A program made the translations under genes and the position numbers. Under the pieces are notes generated by a model. The model searched no databases, was not told where the DNA came from, and was given only the letters and a program-made list of their open reading frames with translations. This document shows positions 15,001-26,400 of a stretch of DNA of 64,000 bases, piece after piece. Source of the stretch: Bathymodiolus brooksi (lineage: Eukaryota; Mollusca; Bivalvia; Mytilida; Modiolidae). Where the stretch lies: contig OY804579.1 in the NCBI GenBank assembly GCA_963680875.1, forward strand, positions 29,745,804 through 29,809,803, given 5' to 3'. Within the stretch, counting starts at the first letter, position 1; each line of letters begins with the position of its first letter.

Positions 15001-15828
15001 GAACAAAAAACCTTGAGATTGTAAAAGACCGTCCATTGAACATTCATGTACAGTTTGGCTTTAATCATATTTGTAGTTTCTGAGAAGAAGGCATTTGAAC
15101 ATTTTCCCATAGGGTCCAATGTTAATCTATGTCCTGCGATGGTGGCCATCTTGGATTTCCGATCGGCATAAAAAACAGAAACTTTGTAGAGGACCTTCCA
15201 ATGATCATTCCTGGGCAGTTTGGTTTCAACTGTCCAAGTGGTTTCAGAGAAGAAGCATTTTGAAACATTTTTCCCATAGGGTCCAATGTTAAACTAAGTC
15301 CTGCCGTAGCCGCCATTTTGAATTTCATATCGGAACAAAAAACCTTGAGATTGTAGAAGACCGTCCAATGAACATTCATGAACAGTTTGGCTTTAATCAT
15401 ATTTGTAGTTTCTGAAAAGAAGGCATTTGAACATTTTCCCATAGGGTCCAATGTTAATCTATGTCCTGCGATGGCGGCCATCTTGGATTTACGATCGGCA
15501 TAAAAAACAGAAACTTGGTAAAGGACATTCCAATGATCATTCATTTACAGTTTGGGTTCAGTCAGTTCATTAGTTTCAGAGAAGAAGATCTTTGAAATTT
15601 CAGCCAATCAGAGCATATTATTGGCCCTGGCAGCCATATTGAATATCCGACTGGAACAAAAAACAGTAACTTTGTAGAGGACCATCCAAGGAACATTCCT
15701 GCTAAGTTTGGTTCCAATCGGCCAAGTGGTTTCGGAGAAGAAGCTTGAAATGTGAAAAGTTTACAGACGACAGACGACGGACGCCAAGTGATGGCAATAG
15801 TTCACCGGGACCTTTCCAGGTGAACTAA
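1..15828 (+). repeat. Satellite-like array (about 332-bp dimer), 3' part of an expanded mobile element
   Basis: About 46 copies of a roughly 332-bp unit run in from the left edge. Each unit is a dimer of two related halves of about 166 bp. Both halves carry variants of a GCCATTTTGAATTTC / GCCATCTTGGATTTCC block and a CCATAGGGTCCAATGTTAA block. The last 290 bp are diverged, then pass through a purine-rich GACGACGGACG stretch to a hairpin (arms AGTTCACC and GGTGAACT) and end in CTAA at 15828. The same 3' end closes the compact element at 36321-37582. Minus-strand ORFs of up to about 140 residues in the array are by-products of a biased sequence with no stops, not genes. The 5' end is outside the window. 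Confidence 0.93.
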
Positions 15829-16366
15829 CAATAATTGCCTGTGGTGGCCATATTTTTTAATGGATCGGGACGAAATGACCAATTTTTATAGAGGACCTCC
15901 CATAGATGCATCCTACCAAGTTTCGGTGCATTTGGCAAAGCAGTTTCAGAGGAGAATTTTTTTTTAGAAATCAACCAATCAGAAAAAAGAATTGTCTGTG
16001 GTGGCCATGTTTTTTAACGGATTGAGACGAAATGAGCAATCTTAACAGAGGACCTTCCATAGATGCTTCCTACCAAGTTTCGCTTCAATTGGCCAAACGG
16101 TTTCAGAGGAGAAGAATTTAAAAAATCAGCCGATCAGAAACAAGAATCGCCTGTGGCAGCCATGTGTGTTAACGGATCGGGACGAAATGAGCAATCTTTA
16201 TATAGAGGACCTTCCATAGATGCTTCCTACCAAGTTTCAGTTCATTTGGCTGAGAGGTTTCAGAGGAGAGAAGATTAAAATATGAAAAGTTAACGGACGA
16301 CTGACGACAGACGACGGACACCAAGTGATGGAAAAAGCTCACGTTGCCTTTGGCAAGGTGAGCTAA
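15829..16366 (+). mobile_element. Related three-unit repeat element with 3' hairpin (5' part missing)
   Basis: Three units of about 156 bp start near 15834, 15990 and 16146, each with a TGCCTGTGGTGGCCAT-like block and a CCTACCAAGTTTCG-like block. They are followed by a GACGACAGACGACGG stretch and a hairpin (AGCTCAC ... GTGAGCT) ending in CTAA at 16366. The layout is the same as the satellite element but the sequence is a different subfamily. It starts directly after the CTAA of the preceding array, so that array was probably inserted into this element. Confidence 0.75.
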
Positions 16367-16457
16367 AAATGATTATTGTCAAGTAAAAGTCATCACTGGA
16401 TAAAATCTGTTTGAAAAGTGCAGGAATGAACTTCATAAGGAAATGAGATTTAAAAAA

Positions 16458-16965
16458 AAACTACAAAAGAAGTATGCCCCCACACTTGATAATTATGGAC
16501 AAAGTTGTTTTGTTAAGAGTGATTTTTTAAAATTGAAGTGTGTCTGTAAGACACAAATGATGCCCCTGCCTGACCATAAGAAATTATAAAAAAGTCAAAA
16601 ACTGTAGTAGGAGCCATACAAATCATGTTTCCATTATGTAGCTAGTACGAAGGAAATGAAGTCCAACTACCTGTCATTTTGTGAATATTTATAAAAATCC
16701 CCCCCCCCCCCCCACCGACTTTTCGTTGCAGGGGCATAAAAAGTCCAACTACCTGTCATTATCAAATATTTGATGAAAATCAAAGTCCTGTGGACATGCA
16801 CACCTCCATTATGTGTATATAAAACATCATACAAAATATTAAAACTGTAGCTGTAGGAGGAGATAGCCGGACAAACCATGCATCTATATCCGGACGGACG
16901 AACGGACGGACAAGGGTAAATTAATATGACCCCCCCCCCCCGACTCTTTGTCGTGGGGGCATAAA
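16458..16965. mobile_element. MITE with TATGCCCCCAC ends, copy 1
   Basis: The left end has TATGCCCCCACA and the right end GTGGGGGCATA, inverted to each other. The right half contains two C tracts (near 16699 and 16930) and an internal copy of the GGGGCATAAAAA end near 16734. A second copy with the same order of blocks is at 20938-21430. No coding capacity is seen. The exact boundary is uncertain by a few tens of bases because the two copies also share AAACTA.AAAAGAAG outside the inverted repeat. Confidence 0.65.
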
Positions 16966-17103
16966 AACCCATTAAAATCAGACTTTAAAAAATAAAAATA
17001 CAAAATTTGGGATATTGCTAATTGGTCACCTCATATCATTTAAACAGTAATAGACACAACAAAGAATACCTCTCACCACCCAGTTCTGGCCCAGTGGTTA
17101 GCA

Positions 17104-18169
17104 TACCTGTTAACCCTCCCCCTTTTCGTGGGAGACTCCCGCGTAAGAGCCTTATCTCCCGCTGGACTGGGTCTCATGCGCGGGAGACATTAATCTCCCG
17201 CACACACCTTTTCCTCCCCCCAACAAAAAAATCAAGTACAATAAAATCTTGACCTACATTTTGCGATCAATATTTCTGGAAATTCCCCATTTGGAACTCC
17301 CGCGCTGATGAAAAACGCCGAGAGATACGAATGTAAATGATATCCGGTTATTGATCTGTTTGACACCTTTACAGGTAAATTGGGTCATGGAGATTAATTA
17401 AGGTGTTGATGATTATACAACAATTATCCACTGATTGACAGTTAATTGAGGATAAGGAAGTGGGTTTGTGGCACACGCTTAGATGATAGCGGCAATTAAA
17501 AATAGTTATAAACCGTTGTGCAAACAGGAGTCGGACAACCTTTGATGCCGAGGAAAACTTCTTATTTCGATCAAACGTGCAATGAATTCATCTCGGATTG
17601 AGTTGTTATGGCTTGTTTGGGACCAAAGCCGATCAAAGTATTATTTAAGGACTAAGTTCCAGGATGGAATTGATAAACCACAAAAATGCCAAAACGTATG
17701 CTATCACCCAACGCACCAGCAGCAAAGTGACTTTTTAATTTTAGTGCTCTATGACTTTATTGTTCAGAGAATTCTGTCTTCATTTTTATTGCTTTGTTAT
17801 AACCTTATGATTATGAATGATTATGAATAAATTATAAATACAGTTTTTATCCTTCATTCATCATATGAAACACTACTAATAAGACAGAAATGTAAATAAT
17901 ATATATTGAAATGGGATGCAGTTGGTTCAATACTGAAACAAACAAGAAGAAAACATCAATTAACAATAAAAACATGCACCAAATACGTCGATAAAAAATC
18001 TCCAGCCAAAAATTTACAAATCTCCAGTTGTAGCATAGCAACTCTATCACATGTATGCAACTACAAGGTACAATTTTGTGCGTTTAAAGGCGACGCACAA
18101 AATCTCCCCCTTAGAAGAGTTGGTAGGGGGGAGATCTCCCCCCTAGCAGTTCCCAGAGGTTAACAGGTA
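17104..18169. mobile_element. Non-autonomous TIR transposon, 1.07 kb
   Basis: TACCTGTTAACC at 17104 is repeated in inverted form at the right end (GGTTAACAGGTA to 18169). The subterminal regions are rich in GGGAGA / TCTCCC motifs on both sides. Small ORFs inside resemble nothing. I could not find a convincing target-site duplication, so the superfamily is not assigned. Just left of it, TGGCCCAGTGGTTAGCA resembles a tRNA A box and may be the remnant of an interrupted SINE. Confidence 0.6.
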
Positions 18170-18184
18170 TGGGTTAGAGAGGAG

Positions 18185-18256
18185 ATGTCACAAGTATGAA
18201 AGTTTACAGATCGACGACAGAAGACCGACTCTACGTGAACCGGGTAAAGTGAACTA
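18185..18256 (+). mobile_element. 3'-end relic of a hairpin/CTAA element
   Basis: A short stretch has AAGTTTACAGATCGACGACAG, then GTGAACCGGGTAAAGTGAAC and CTAA near 18253-18256. It matches the last 70 bp of the satellite-associated element with several changes, and the hairpin is imperfect. Confidence 0.45.
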
Positions 18257-18451
18257 ATAAAAAGCATAAACACACTGCACAAAAAACCCTTTACCACCTT
18301 CACAGTTTAGAAAGACTAGCATAGTTTTATTTATTACTATTATTACAGAATGTTTCAAATGTAATGAAGAAATACATGAAATGTAGTGTGATTGTGTGTA
18401 ACATTAGGGCAATCTCAGTTTATACAATAACTATTGTTCAGAAGGCTAACA

Positions 18452-20267
18452 TACATTGGGGCGGATTTGCTTTTATAAAAAACGTATCAATGGTGTGGAT
18501 AGATTGTTTACCAGGGCCCGGTTGTTCAACTTGTAGTTAAATTTTAACCAATGGTTAAAAATGATAACCTATGGTTAAAATTTAACCAAAGCATGCAGTG
18601 CGTTGTTCCACTTATGATTAAATTTAACTACTGGTTAAAGCATGGTTAAACTGATTAATATTTAACCATGATATAGGGGCTCTGTTAAAATATTTAACCA
18701 TTGGTTATCAAAAATCAATATCGACGAAAAGTCAAGTCAATCAGAAAATACGCTTTTCGTACAATTACGTTGGAAAAACTAAATTATAAAACTTCAAAAA
18801 TAGCATGAGGTACCTCTATGACATCATGGACATTCCTCATCAATTGGAGAAATTGGATAATTTACAAATGAGACACCAACCATTCATTTCATACTGAAAA
18901 GGAGGTTATATTTTTTCTTAATTGTCATTCATGAAAAACTTTTTGCATGTTAATTGAAATAAAAAGAAATTCACACATTAAAATCAGAGAGAGAAACAGA
19001 CTTTTGACATACATGTGTATGCATGGACCCAATTTTAATGAGATGTTGGAAACCAAAGAAAATATTCGACCCAATTTTAATGAGATGTTGGAAACTAAAG
19101 AAAATATTCTAAGACTAACTTACATAATGAAAATGAACAGTCCTTGAAATTGTAAGACAATAAGAAGATTTAATTAAAAGTAGTTTAATGAGTTATAAGA
19201 AGTTATCGTCACCTAAATAACACACCTTTAGTGTATTATGATGCACTAAACACGTCTTATTAACTTTGCTTTTAATGTTATTAAGCAACTAAGACGAGGT
19301 CCATAGACACTTCCGTACAAACTTGTACAACATACTCTTAATATAGGACAAATAACCTTTAGACAATGACATACAAGTTATATTCTTCAAGTAAGATTTC
19401 ACATTTTTTTAAAATTTCAATAACTTTATTGCTTTATTAATAAAATAATAACAAAACAAAACAAAAATAAAATTAAAAAAAAACCTTCTCTGCATTATAA
19501 TGTCTTTTTTTCTTTCTTTTTTTTCCCATTCAAAAATAAAACCATTTACTCACATTTTCTTTTGTTCCATTTTTCTTTGATTTCATTTGGGGTCCTAATG
19601 GCAACTCCCAGTTAGCTGGTTTTCTCAGTCCATACTTTTTTTCTTTTCATTTGTGCTTATATTTGAGTGCTTTGAATTTATGAGGGTATATTTTTTTTCC
19701 CACTTCCCTCTGTATTAAGACAATCTCCTCTCTACTAAAATTGCATTTCTTCAGCCTCTTTTTGTCCTGTGAACAGGGGATTGAGTCTGCCATATTTATT
19801 TTGTTTATTTATCTGCTGCTAGGATTAAACAAGGAATTGTGGGATACATTGGTCTTGGTTAAATATTAAACCTGCAGTTATTGGTTGGTTAAATTTTAAC
19901 CAAGTGGTTAAATGAAGTTGAAAAACTAATTTTTAACCCTTGGTTTACTAACCCATGGTTAAATCTTTAACCAATAATTAAATATAACCATATGGTTAAT
20001 TTAGCAACAAGTTGAACAACCGGGCCCAAACTGTCTTGTATGCGATGAATATTATTCAAAATGTGGTTAACATTTTTGAGATTTTAGCATCGTTTTATTA
20101 TTGAAACTTTATTGTGTTTTATCATCTTGTATCCTATAACGGATGGTAAATAAAGACTTATAGATTAAATGCTCACAAGTCACAATGAATGGTAGACAAA
20201 GATAAACAAATCTGCCCAATTGTATACTTTTCATTCGCCCCATTGAGTTGTGAATCCGCCCCAATGT
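18452..20267. mobile_element. Possible outer TIR element, TACATTGGGGCGGATT ends
   Basis: The 16-bp sequence TACATTGGGGCGGATT at 18452 reappears inverted at 20252-20267. Most of the interior is the GGGCCCGG element at 18514-20027, which would then be a nested insertion. It ends about 25 bp before the donor of exon M. There are no ORFs of note and no clear target duplication, so this could also be two fragments in opposite orientation. Confidence 0.4.
18514..20027. mobile_element. Non-autonomous TIR transposon with GGGCCCGGTTGTTCAAC ends, 1.5 kb
   Basis: The ends are inverted copies: GGGCCCGGTTGTTCAACTTG at 18514 and its complement finishing at 20027. The subterminal 150-200 bp on both sides are packed with GGTTAAA / TTTAACC words in both orientations, which may be transposase-binding repeats. 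The centre is AT-rich with no transposase. The ends look like PIF/Harbinger or ISL2EU ends, but no TSD was recognised. Confidence 0.65.
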
Positions 20268-20291
20268 AAATCTGCAGTTCAGAAACATTAC

Positions 20292-20390
20292 CTTAGCCAT
20301 AGATTTAAGGACTGTTCTAATCTCAGACATCAGTTTATGATGAGTTGTTAAGATGTTTTTAATGGTAGAAACCTCTGTCTTTATACCCTC
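20292..20390 (-). CDS. SMG1: SMG1 exon M (99 bp), last exon visible
   Basis: It is 33 codons in phase 0, with acceptor gtatttcag and donor GCTAAG followed by gtaatg. The peptide includes VSTIKNILTTHHKLM and ends VLKSMAK, matching the vertebrate NIKTVLTGHNRQL and LLKAMAK. The donor lies only about 25 bp from the apparent end of a TIR transposon (18452-20267). No later SMG1 exon, and no FATC-like ending, was found between here and the left edge. Confidence 0.9.
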
Positions 20391-20448
20391 CTGAAATACA
20401 ACAGAAACATATAAGTAATTGTTTACTCACTTCCTTCCCATTTTTCTT

Positions 20449-20471
20449 AAAAAATAAATAAATAAATAAAT
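20449..20471. repeat. AAAT microsatellite
   Basis: A short run of AAAT/AATA repeats in the intron between exons L and M, just upstream (in transcription) of exon M. Confidence 0.6.
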
Positions 20472-20660
20472 TCACATAACATCTGGAGTATTTTTTTAAC
20501 AATACATTTCATTATTACATAGCTTCCTGTAAAATACTGATATTTCAAAATCAAAGAAAAACAACGTTTATTTCACTGTGTGAAGTCACAATACCAATGT
20601 CAAAATCAAAAATATGATCATTTATGAAAAATAAGTTGCCTTTTAAAATGTGTTATTAGT

Positions 20661-20904
20661 TTTGTTTGTTTGTTTGATTGTGTTTAATGCCACATTCAAC
20701 AGTATTTTAGTTATATCGTGGCGGTCAGTTTTATTGGTGGAGGAAACCGGAGGACCCGGAGAAAACCACTGACCTGTCGCAAGTCACTGACAAATTTTCA
20801 TATAATGTTGTACACCTCGTTCTGATTGAGATTCAAACTCACAACATCAGTGGTGATGGGCACTGATTGCATAGGTAGTTGGACCATACGATCACGGCCA
20901 CGAT
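20661..20904 (-). mobile_element. tRNA-derived SINE, copy 1
   Basis: Read on the minus strand it starts GGGGCCATCGTGGCCG, has a B-box-like GTGAGTTTGAATCTC and a conserved GGTTTCCTCCACCAATAAAA body, and ends with a GGCATTAAACACAATC tail. Four more copies are in this window. The plan (tRNA head, conserved body, TTAAACACCA tail) is that of widespread mollusc SINEs such as RUDI. That family name is from memory and unverified. Confidence 0.7.
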
Positions 20905-20937
20905 GGCCCCAAAATTATTATTAGAGCAAACAAAAGT

Positions 20938-21430
20938 GAAACTAGAAAAGAAGTATGCCCCCACATTTGATAATTATGGACAAAGTTGCTTTGTTAAGAG
21001 TGATTTTTTAAAAATGAAGTGTTTCTGTAAGACACAAATGACCATAAGAAATTATAAACAAGTCAAAAACTATAGTAGGAGCCATATAAACCATGTTTTC
21101 TTTATGTAGCTAGTAAGAAGGAAATGAATTCCAACTACCTGTCATCTTGTGAATATTTGACAAAATCCCCCCCCCCCCCCCCCCCGACTTTTCATCGCGG
21201 GGGCATAAAAAAATTACTAAGTCCAACTACCTGTCATTAAATATTTAAAGATAAAACAAAATCCTGTGGACATGCACACCCTCCATTATGTGTATAAACA
21301 TCATACAAAATATTAAAGCTGTAGCTCCAAAACTGTAGGAGGAGATAGCCGGACAAACCATGTATCTATATTCGGACAAGAGTAAATTAATATGCCCCCC
21401 CCCAACTCTTTGTCGTGGGGGCATAAAAAC
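20938..21430. mobile_element. MITE with TATGCCCCCAC ends, copy 2
   Basis: It shares its order of blocks with 16458-16965: TATGCCCCCACATTTGATAA at the left, GTAAGACACAAATG in the middle, a C tract of about 18 near 21167, an internal GGGGGCATAAAAA near 21198 and GTGGGGGCATAAAAAC at the right end. It adjoins the SINE at 20661-20904. Confidence 0.65.
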
Positions 21431-21450
21431 AATGTAATAAAGAGCATAAC

Positions 21451-22325
21451 TACCGCAAAATGGGATATTTTGGTGGTTTTCTGTGAAAATGTGGATGTTT
21501 AATTTTTGGTGCTTTCCAAAAGATGATTGTTTTATTTTGGTGCTTTTCAAATGGTTAGAAAAAAAAAATGCTCGTGACCAATGTTTTTTTTTTTTTTTTT
21601 TATCAAATACCACCGGTATCTCACCGGAAGTTTGTTTAAAAAAGTAACTAAGAAATTGGATACAGGCGAAATACAAATACTTTTTCCGGATGGCATTATC
21701 TGTGGATGAAAATTAATAAATAGTGAAAAAATATTTATTAGCTAAGATGATAAGATGAACAACATAAAACTCACATTCAAACCACTGATCCGTAATGATC
21801 TACCTGCATAGGCTACCTTAATTAACGTTTGTTAATAGGTGTTTTTACAACAGGTGTGAAATCCGTAACAATTTATTTGACTGACGGTATACTAATGCAA
21901 TAAAAATGTCAATGATTAAGACCCTAGAGCTAAATTGTCAATTAACATTTAGTTTCTTGTGAAAATTATTATACACATATTGTTAAATTATAAGCATTGG
22001 TACTGTCAACTAATAAATCCTGTTGTTTAGGTTTAAAAAACTACGAGCCTACGAATTCTACTAAATTTTAAATTTACCACATGACCCTGATATCTACTCA
22101 CAACTTTCGGAGAAAACATAAATACTTGAGTTGTGAATACTATTGATAATTTTAAGATTGATTAGTTTGAGTAAGATCAATATGTCGTACTAGAACTTTT
22201 ATAAAATATTGGTATTTTTTATTTTAGGGAACATTATTTTTTGGCGTGTTTAATTTTGGCACTTTCAAGAGAGGCACCAAATAAACCAAAATAAAACTAC
22301 GGCCAAAATATTCCAATTTACGGTA
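21451..22325. mobile_element. Non-autonomous TIR element with TACCG ends
   Basis: TACCGCAAAATGGGATATTT at 21451 is matched by an inverted copy (complement of TACCGTAAATTGGAATATTT) ending at 22325. Flanking TA bases fit a TA target duplication, as in Tc1/mariner-type MITEs. The interior is AT-rich with a T tract near 21585 and no transposase. The intron from here to 22720 shows nothing else I can name. Confidence 0.5.
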
Positions 22326-22721
22326 TTCTTTCATCCTGAATATACAAAATAAATAACTAAAAACCGAATTACTGTGATAATTCACTCATGTACCAACACA
22401 CATTCACGAATTAATGTGTTGCTAGGCTACTCTTGGAAAATTTACAACATTTGGAATGCAAGAGTATTTATACTTGAGATATCATGATAGTTTTTTTTGT
22501 CTGCATACTAAACATATTTTATTTGGTTCTGTATCCATGCCAACTTTTTGTATTTTAAACAAATAAATACATTTGGGGTAAAAAATTCAGAAGTACATTA
22601 TTTCCATTTCTTAAAATATAAATGTGTTATCTGAGATTTCCTAATTCCAAAACTTATGAATTTTAAAGACATTTGAAACAGTTAAGGAATATGTTCAATT
22701 TTTGAACAGGTTATATATTAT

Positions 22722-22940
22722 ACCATGGGTAGGGGGGGTCGATATACCATGGGTATGGGGGTCAATATACCATTGGTAGGGGGGTCGATATACCATGGGT
22801 AAGGGGGTCAATATATCATGGTTAAGGGGGTCGATATACCATGGGTAGGGGGGTCGATATACCATGGGTAGGGGGGTCAATATACCATGGGTAGGGGGGT
22901 CAAAATACCATGGGTAGGGAGGGGGTTCAATATATATTAA
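22722..22940. repeat. 24-bp minisatellite around TACCATGGGTA
   Basis: About nine units of roughly 24 bp, each with ATACCATGGGTAGGGGGGTC and small changes. The TACCATGGGTA core is nearly palindromic, and G runs of 5-6 recur once per unit. It lies in the intron between exons L and M. From 22940 to 23140 follows low-complexity AT sequence with repeated TTCAAAATTTTC words. Confidence 0.8.
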
Positions 22941-23345
22941 TAATTATGGGTAGGGGGTAATAAAATTGAAAATTTTTCAAAAAATCTAAATTTTCAAAAA
23001 AGTTCAAAATTGAAAATTTTCAAAAATAAATAAATATATAAATTAAAAATTTTTCAAATTTTTTTCAATATTTCAAAATTTTCAAAAAATTTCTAAATTT
23101 TCATAAAATTTCAAAACTAACATATTTCATAAGATTAAAAAAAATACCAATGGTAGGCAGTTTGATATCCCATGGACAAAAAATACAGCAAAATAAATAA
23201 TATGAGATTGTAATTGAAGACATAAAGATATAATTGCGGTTTATGAAAAGCGTTAACTGTTACAAACCAGGTTATACAAGTATAACCTGTTTAAAAATTG
23301 AACATATTCCTTATAATTATAAATTTTCCTACATAAAACATTTAC

Positions 23346-23468
23346 CCTAGATATATCCATCTCCTTCTTCAATTCAATTTTGTCCTCGTTAATCTTGTCA
23401 ATTTCACCAGCAATGTCAATCACACGTGTGTCTAACCAACTCTGATTAATTCTGTTGTCTCCTGGAGG
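23346..23468 (-). CDS. SMG1: SMG1 exon L (123 bp)
   Basis: It is 41 codons in phase 0, with acceptor atatattttcag and donor TCTAGG followed by gtaaat. The peptide starts PPGDNRINQSWLDTRV, aligning with the vertebrate HPIGSSEWLLSAHKQL, and continues as a charged, coiled-coil-like stretch (EIDKINEDKIELKKEMD). The acceptor and the first roughly 55 bp of this exon are the founder of the 71-bp array at 23469-27858. The exon differs from nearly all array copies at one base, giving DTR where the copies read DTC. Confidence 0.88.
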
Positions 23469-26400
23469 CTGAAAATATATAAAACAATATCATTTACACA
23501 TGTGTCTAACCAACTCTTGATTTATTCTGTTGTCTCCTGGAGGCTGAAAATATAAACAACGTCATTTACACATGTGTCTAACCAACTCTGATTAATTCTG
23601 TTGTATCCTGGAGGCTGAAAATACAAACAATGTCATTTACACATGTGTCTACCCAACTCTGATTAATTAATTCTATTGTCTCCAAGAGGCTGAAAATATA
23701 AACAATGTCATTTACACATGTGTCTAACCAACTCTTGATTTATTCTGTTGTCTCCTGGAGGCTGAAAATATAAACAATGTCATTTACACATGTGTCTAAC
23801 CAACTCTGATTAATTCTGTTGTATCCTGGAGGCTGAAAATACAAACAATGAAAATGTAAACAATGTCATTTACACATGTGTCTACCCAACTCTGATTAAT
23901 TAATTCTATTGTCTCCTGGAGGCTGAAAATATAAACAATGTCATTTACACATGTGTCTAACCAACTCTTGATTCATTTTATTGTCTCCTGGAGGCTGAAA
24001 ATATAAACAATGTCATTTACACATGTGTCTAACCAACTCTGATTAATTCTGTTGTATCCTGGAGGCTGAAAATATAAACAATGTCAATCACACATGTGTC
24101 TAACCAACTCTGATTAATTCTATTGTATCCTGGAGGCTGAAAATATAAAGAATGTCAATCACACATGTGTCTACCCAACTCTGATTAATTCTGCTGTCGC
24201 CTGGAGGCTGAAAATATAAACAATGTCATTTACACATGTGTCTAACCAACTCTGATTAATTCTGTTGTATCCTGGAGGCTGAAAATACAAACAATGAAAA
24301 TGTAAACAATGTCATTTACACATGTGTCTACCCAACTCTGATTAATTCTGTTTTCTCCTGGAGGCTGAAAATATAAACAAAGTCAATCACACATGTGTCT
24401 ACCCAACTCTGATTAATTCTGTTGTCTCATGGAGGCTGAAAATATAAACAATGTCAATCACACATGTGTCTACCCAACTCTGATTAATTCTGTTGTCTCA
24501 TGGAGGCTGAAAATATAAACAATGTCAATCACACATGTGTCTAACCAACTCTGATTAATTCTATTGTCTCCTGGAGGCTGAAAATATAAAGAATGTCAAT
24601 CACACATGTGTCTACCCAACTCTGATTAATTCTGCTGTCGCCTGGAGGCTGAAAATATAAACAAAGTCAATCACACATGTGTCTACCCAACTCTGATTAA
24701 TTCTGTTGTCTCCTGGAGGCTGAAAATATAAACAATGTCAATCACACATGTGTCTACCCAACTCTGATTAATTCTGTTTTCTCATGGAGGCTGAAAATAT
24801 AAACAAAGTCAATCACACATGTGTCTACCCAACTCTGATTAATTCTGTTGTCTCATGGAGGCTGAAAATATAAACAATGTCAATCACACATGTGTCTACT
24901 CAACTCTGATTAATTCTGTTGTATCCTGGAGGCTGAAAATATAAACAATGTCAATTACACATGTGTCTAACCAACTCTGATTAATTCTGTTGTATCCTGG
25001 AGGCTGAAAATATAAACAATGTCATTTACACATGTGTCTACCCAACTCTGATTAATTAATTCTATTGTCTTCTGGAGGCTGAAAATATAAACAATGTCAT
25101 TTACACATGTGTCTAACCAACTCTTGATTCATTTTATTGTCTCCTGGAGGCTGAAAATATAAACAATGTCATTTACACATGTGTCTAACCAACTCTGATT
25201 AATTCTGTTGTATCCTGGAGGCTGAAAATATAAACAATGTCAATCACACATGTGTCTAACCAACTCTGATTAATTCTATTGTATCCTGGAGGCTGAAAAT
25301 ATAAAGAATGTCAATCACACATGTGTCTAACCAACTCTGATTAATTCTGCTGTCGCCTGGAGGCTGAAAATATAAACAATGTCATTTACACATGTGTCTA
25401 ACCAACTCTGATTAATTCTGTTGTATCCTGGAGGCTGAAAATACAAACAATGAAAATGTAAACAATGTCATTTACACATGTGTCTACCCAACTCTGATTA
25501 ATTCTGCTGTCGCCTGGAGGCTGAAAATATAAACAATGTCAATCACACATGTGTCTAACCAACTCTGATTAATTAATTCTATTGTCTCCTGGAGGCTGAA
25601 AATATAAACAATGTCATTTACACATGTGTCTAACCAACTCTTGATTCATTTTATTGTCTCCTGGAGGCTGAAAATGTAAACAATGTCATTTACACATGTG
25701 TCTACCCAACTCTGATTAATTAATTCTATTGTCTCCTGGAGGCTGAAAATATAAACAATGTCATTTACACATGTGTCTAACCAACTCTTGATTCATTTTA
25801 TTGTCTCCTGGAGGCTGAAAATATAAACAATGTCATTTACACATGTGTCTAACCAACTCTGATTAATTCTGTTGTATCCTGGAGGCTGAAAATATAAACA
25901 ATGTCAATCACACATGTGTCTAACCAACTCTGATTAATTCTATTGTATCCTGGAGGCTGAAAATATAAAGAATGTCAATCACACATGTGTCTACCCAACT
26001 CTGATTAATTCTGCTGTCGCCTGGAGGCTGAAAATATAAACAATGTCATTTACACATGTGTCTAACCAACTCTGATTAATTCTGTTGTATCCTGGAGGCT
26101 GAAAATACAAACAATGAAAATGTAAACAATGTCATTTACACATGTGTCTACCCAACTCTGATTAATTCTGTTTTCTCCTGGAGGCTGAAAATATAAACAA
26201 AGTCAATCACACATGTGTCTACCCAACTCTGATTAATTCTGTTGTCTCATGGAGGCTGAAAATATAAACAATGTCAATCACACATGTGTCTACCCAACTC
26301 TGATTAATTCTGTTGTCTCATGGAGGCTGAAAATATAAACAATGTCAATCACACATGTGTCTAACCAACTCTGATTAATTCTATTGTCTCCTGGAGGCTG

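Noticed and set aside
160..15544. Many minus-strand ORFs of 60-142 residues with shared peptides (HRLTLDPMGKCSNAFFSETT) in the left array
   Set aside because: They are translations of the same 332-bp satellite unit. The unit is not a multiple of three, so no frame stays open across units. There is no independent start, signal or conserved protein. They reflect repeat sequence, not genes.
17086..17103. tRNA gene or SINE head (TGGCCCAGTGGTTAGCA resembles an A box)
   Set aside because: There is no B box at the right distance and no cloverleaf. The sequence is interrupted by the TIR element at 17104, so at most it is a remnant.
17582..17830. 82-residue plus-strand ORF
   Set aside because: It is inside a non-autonomous TIR element, has a skewed composition in its second half and no similarity that I recognise.
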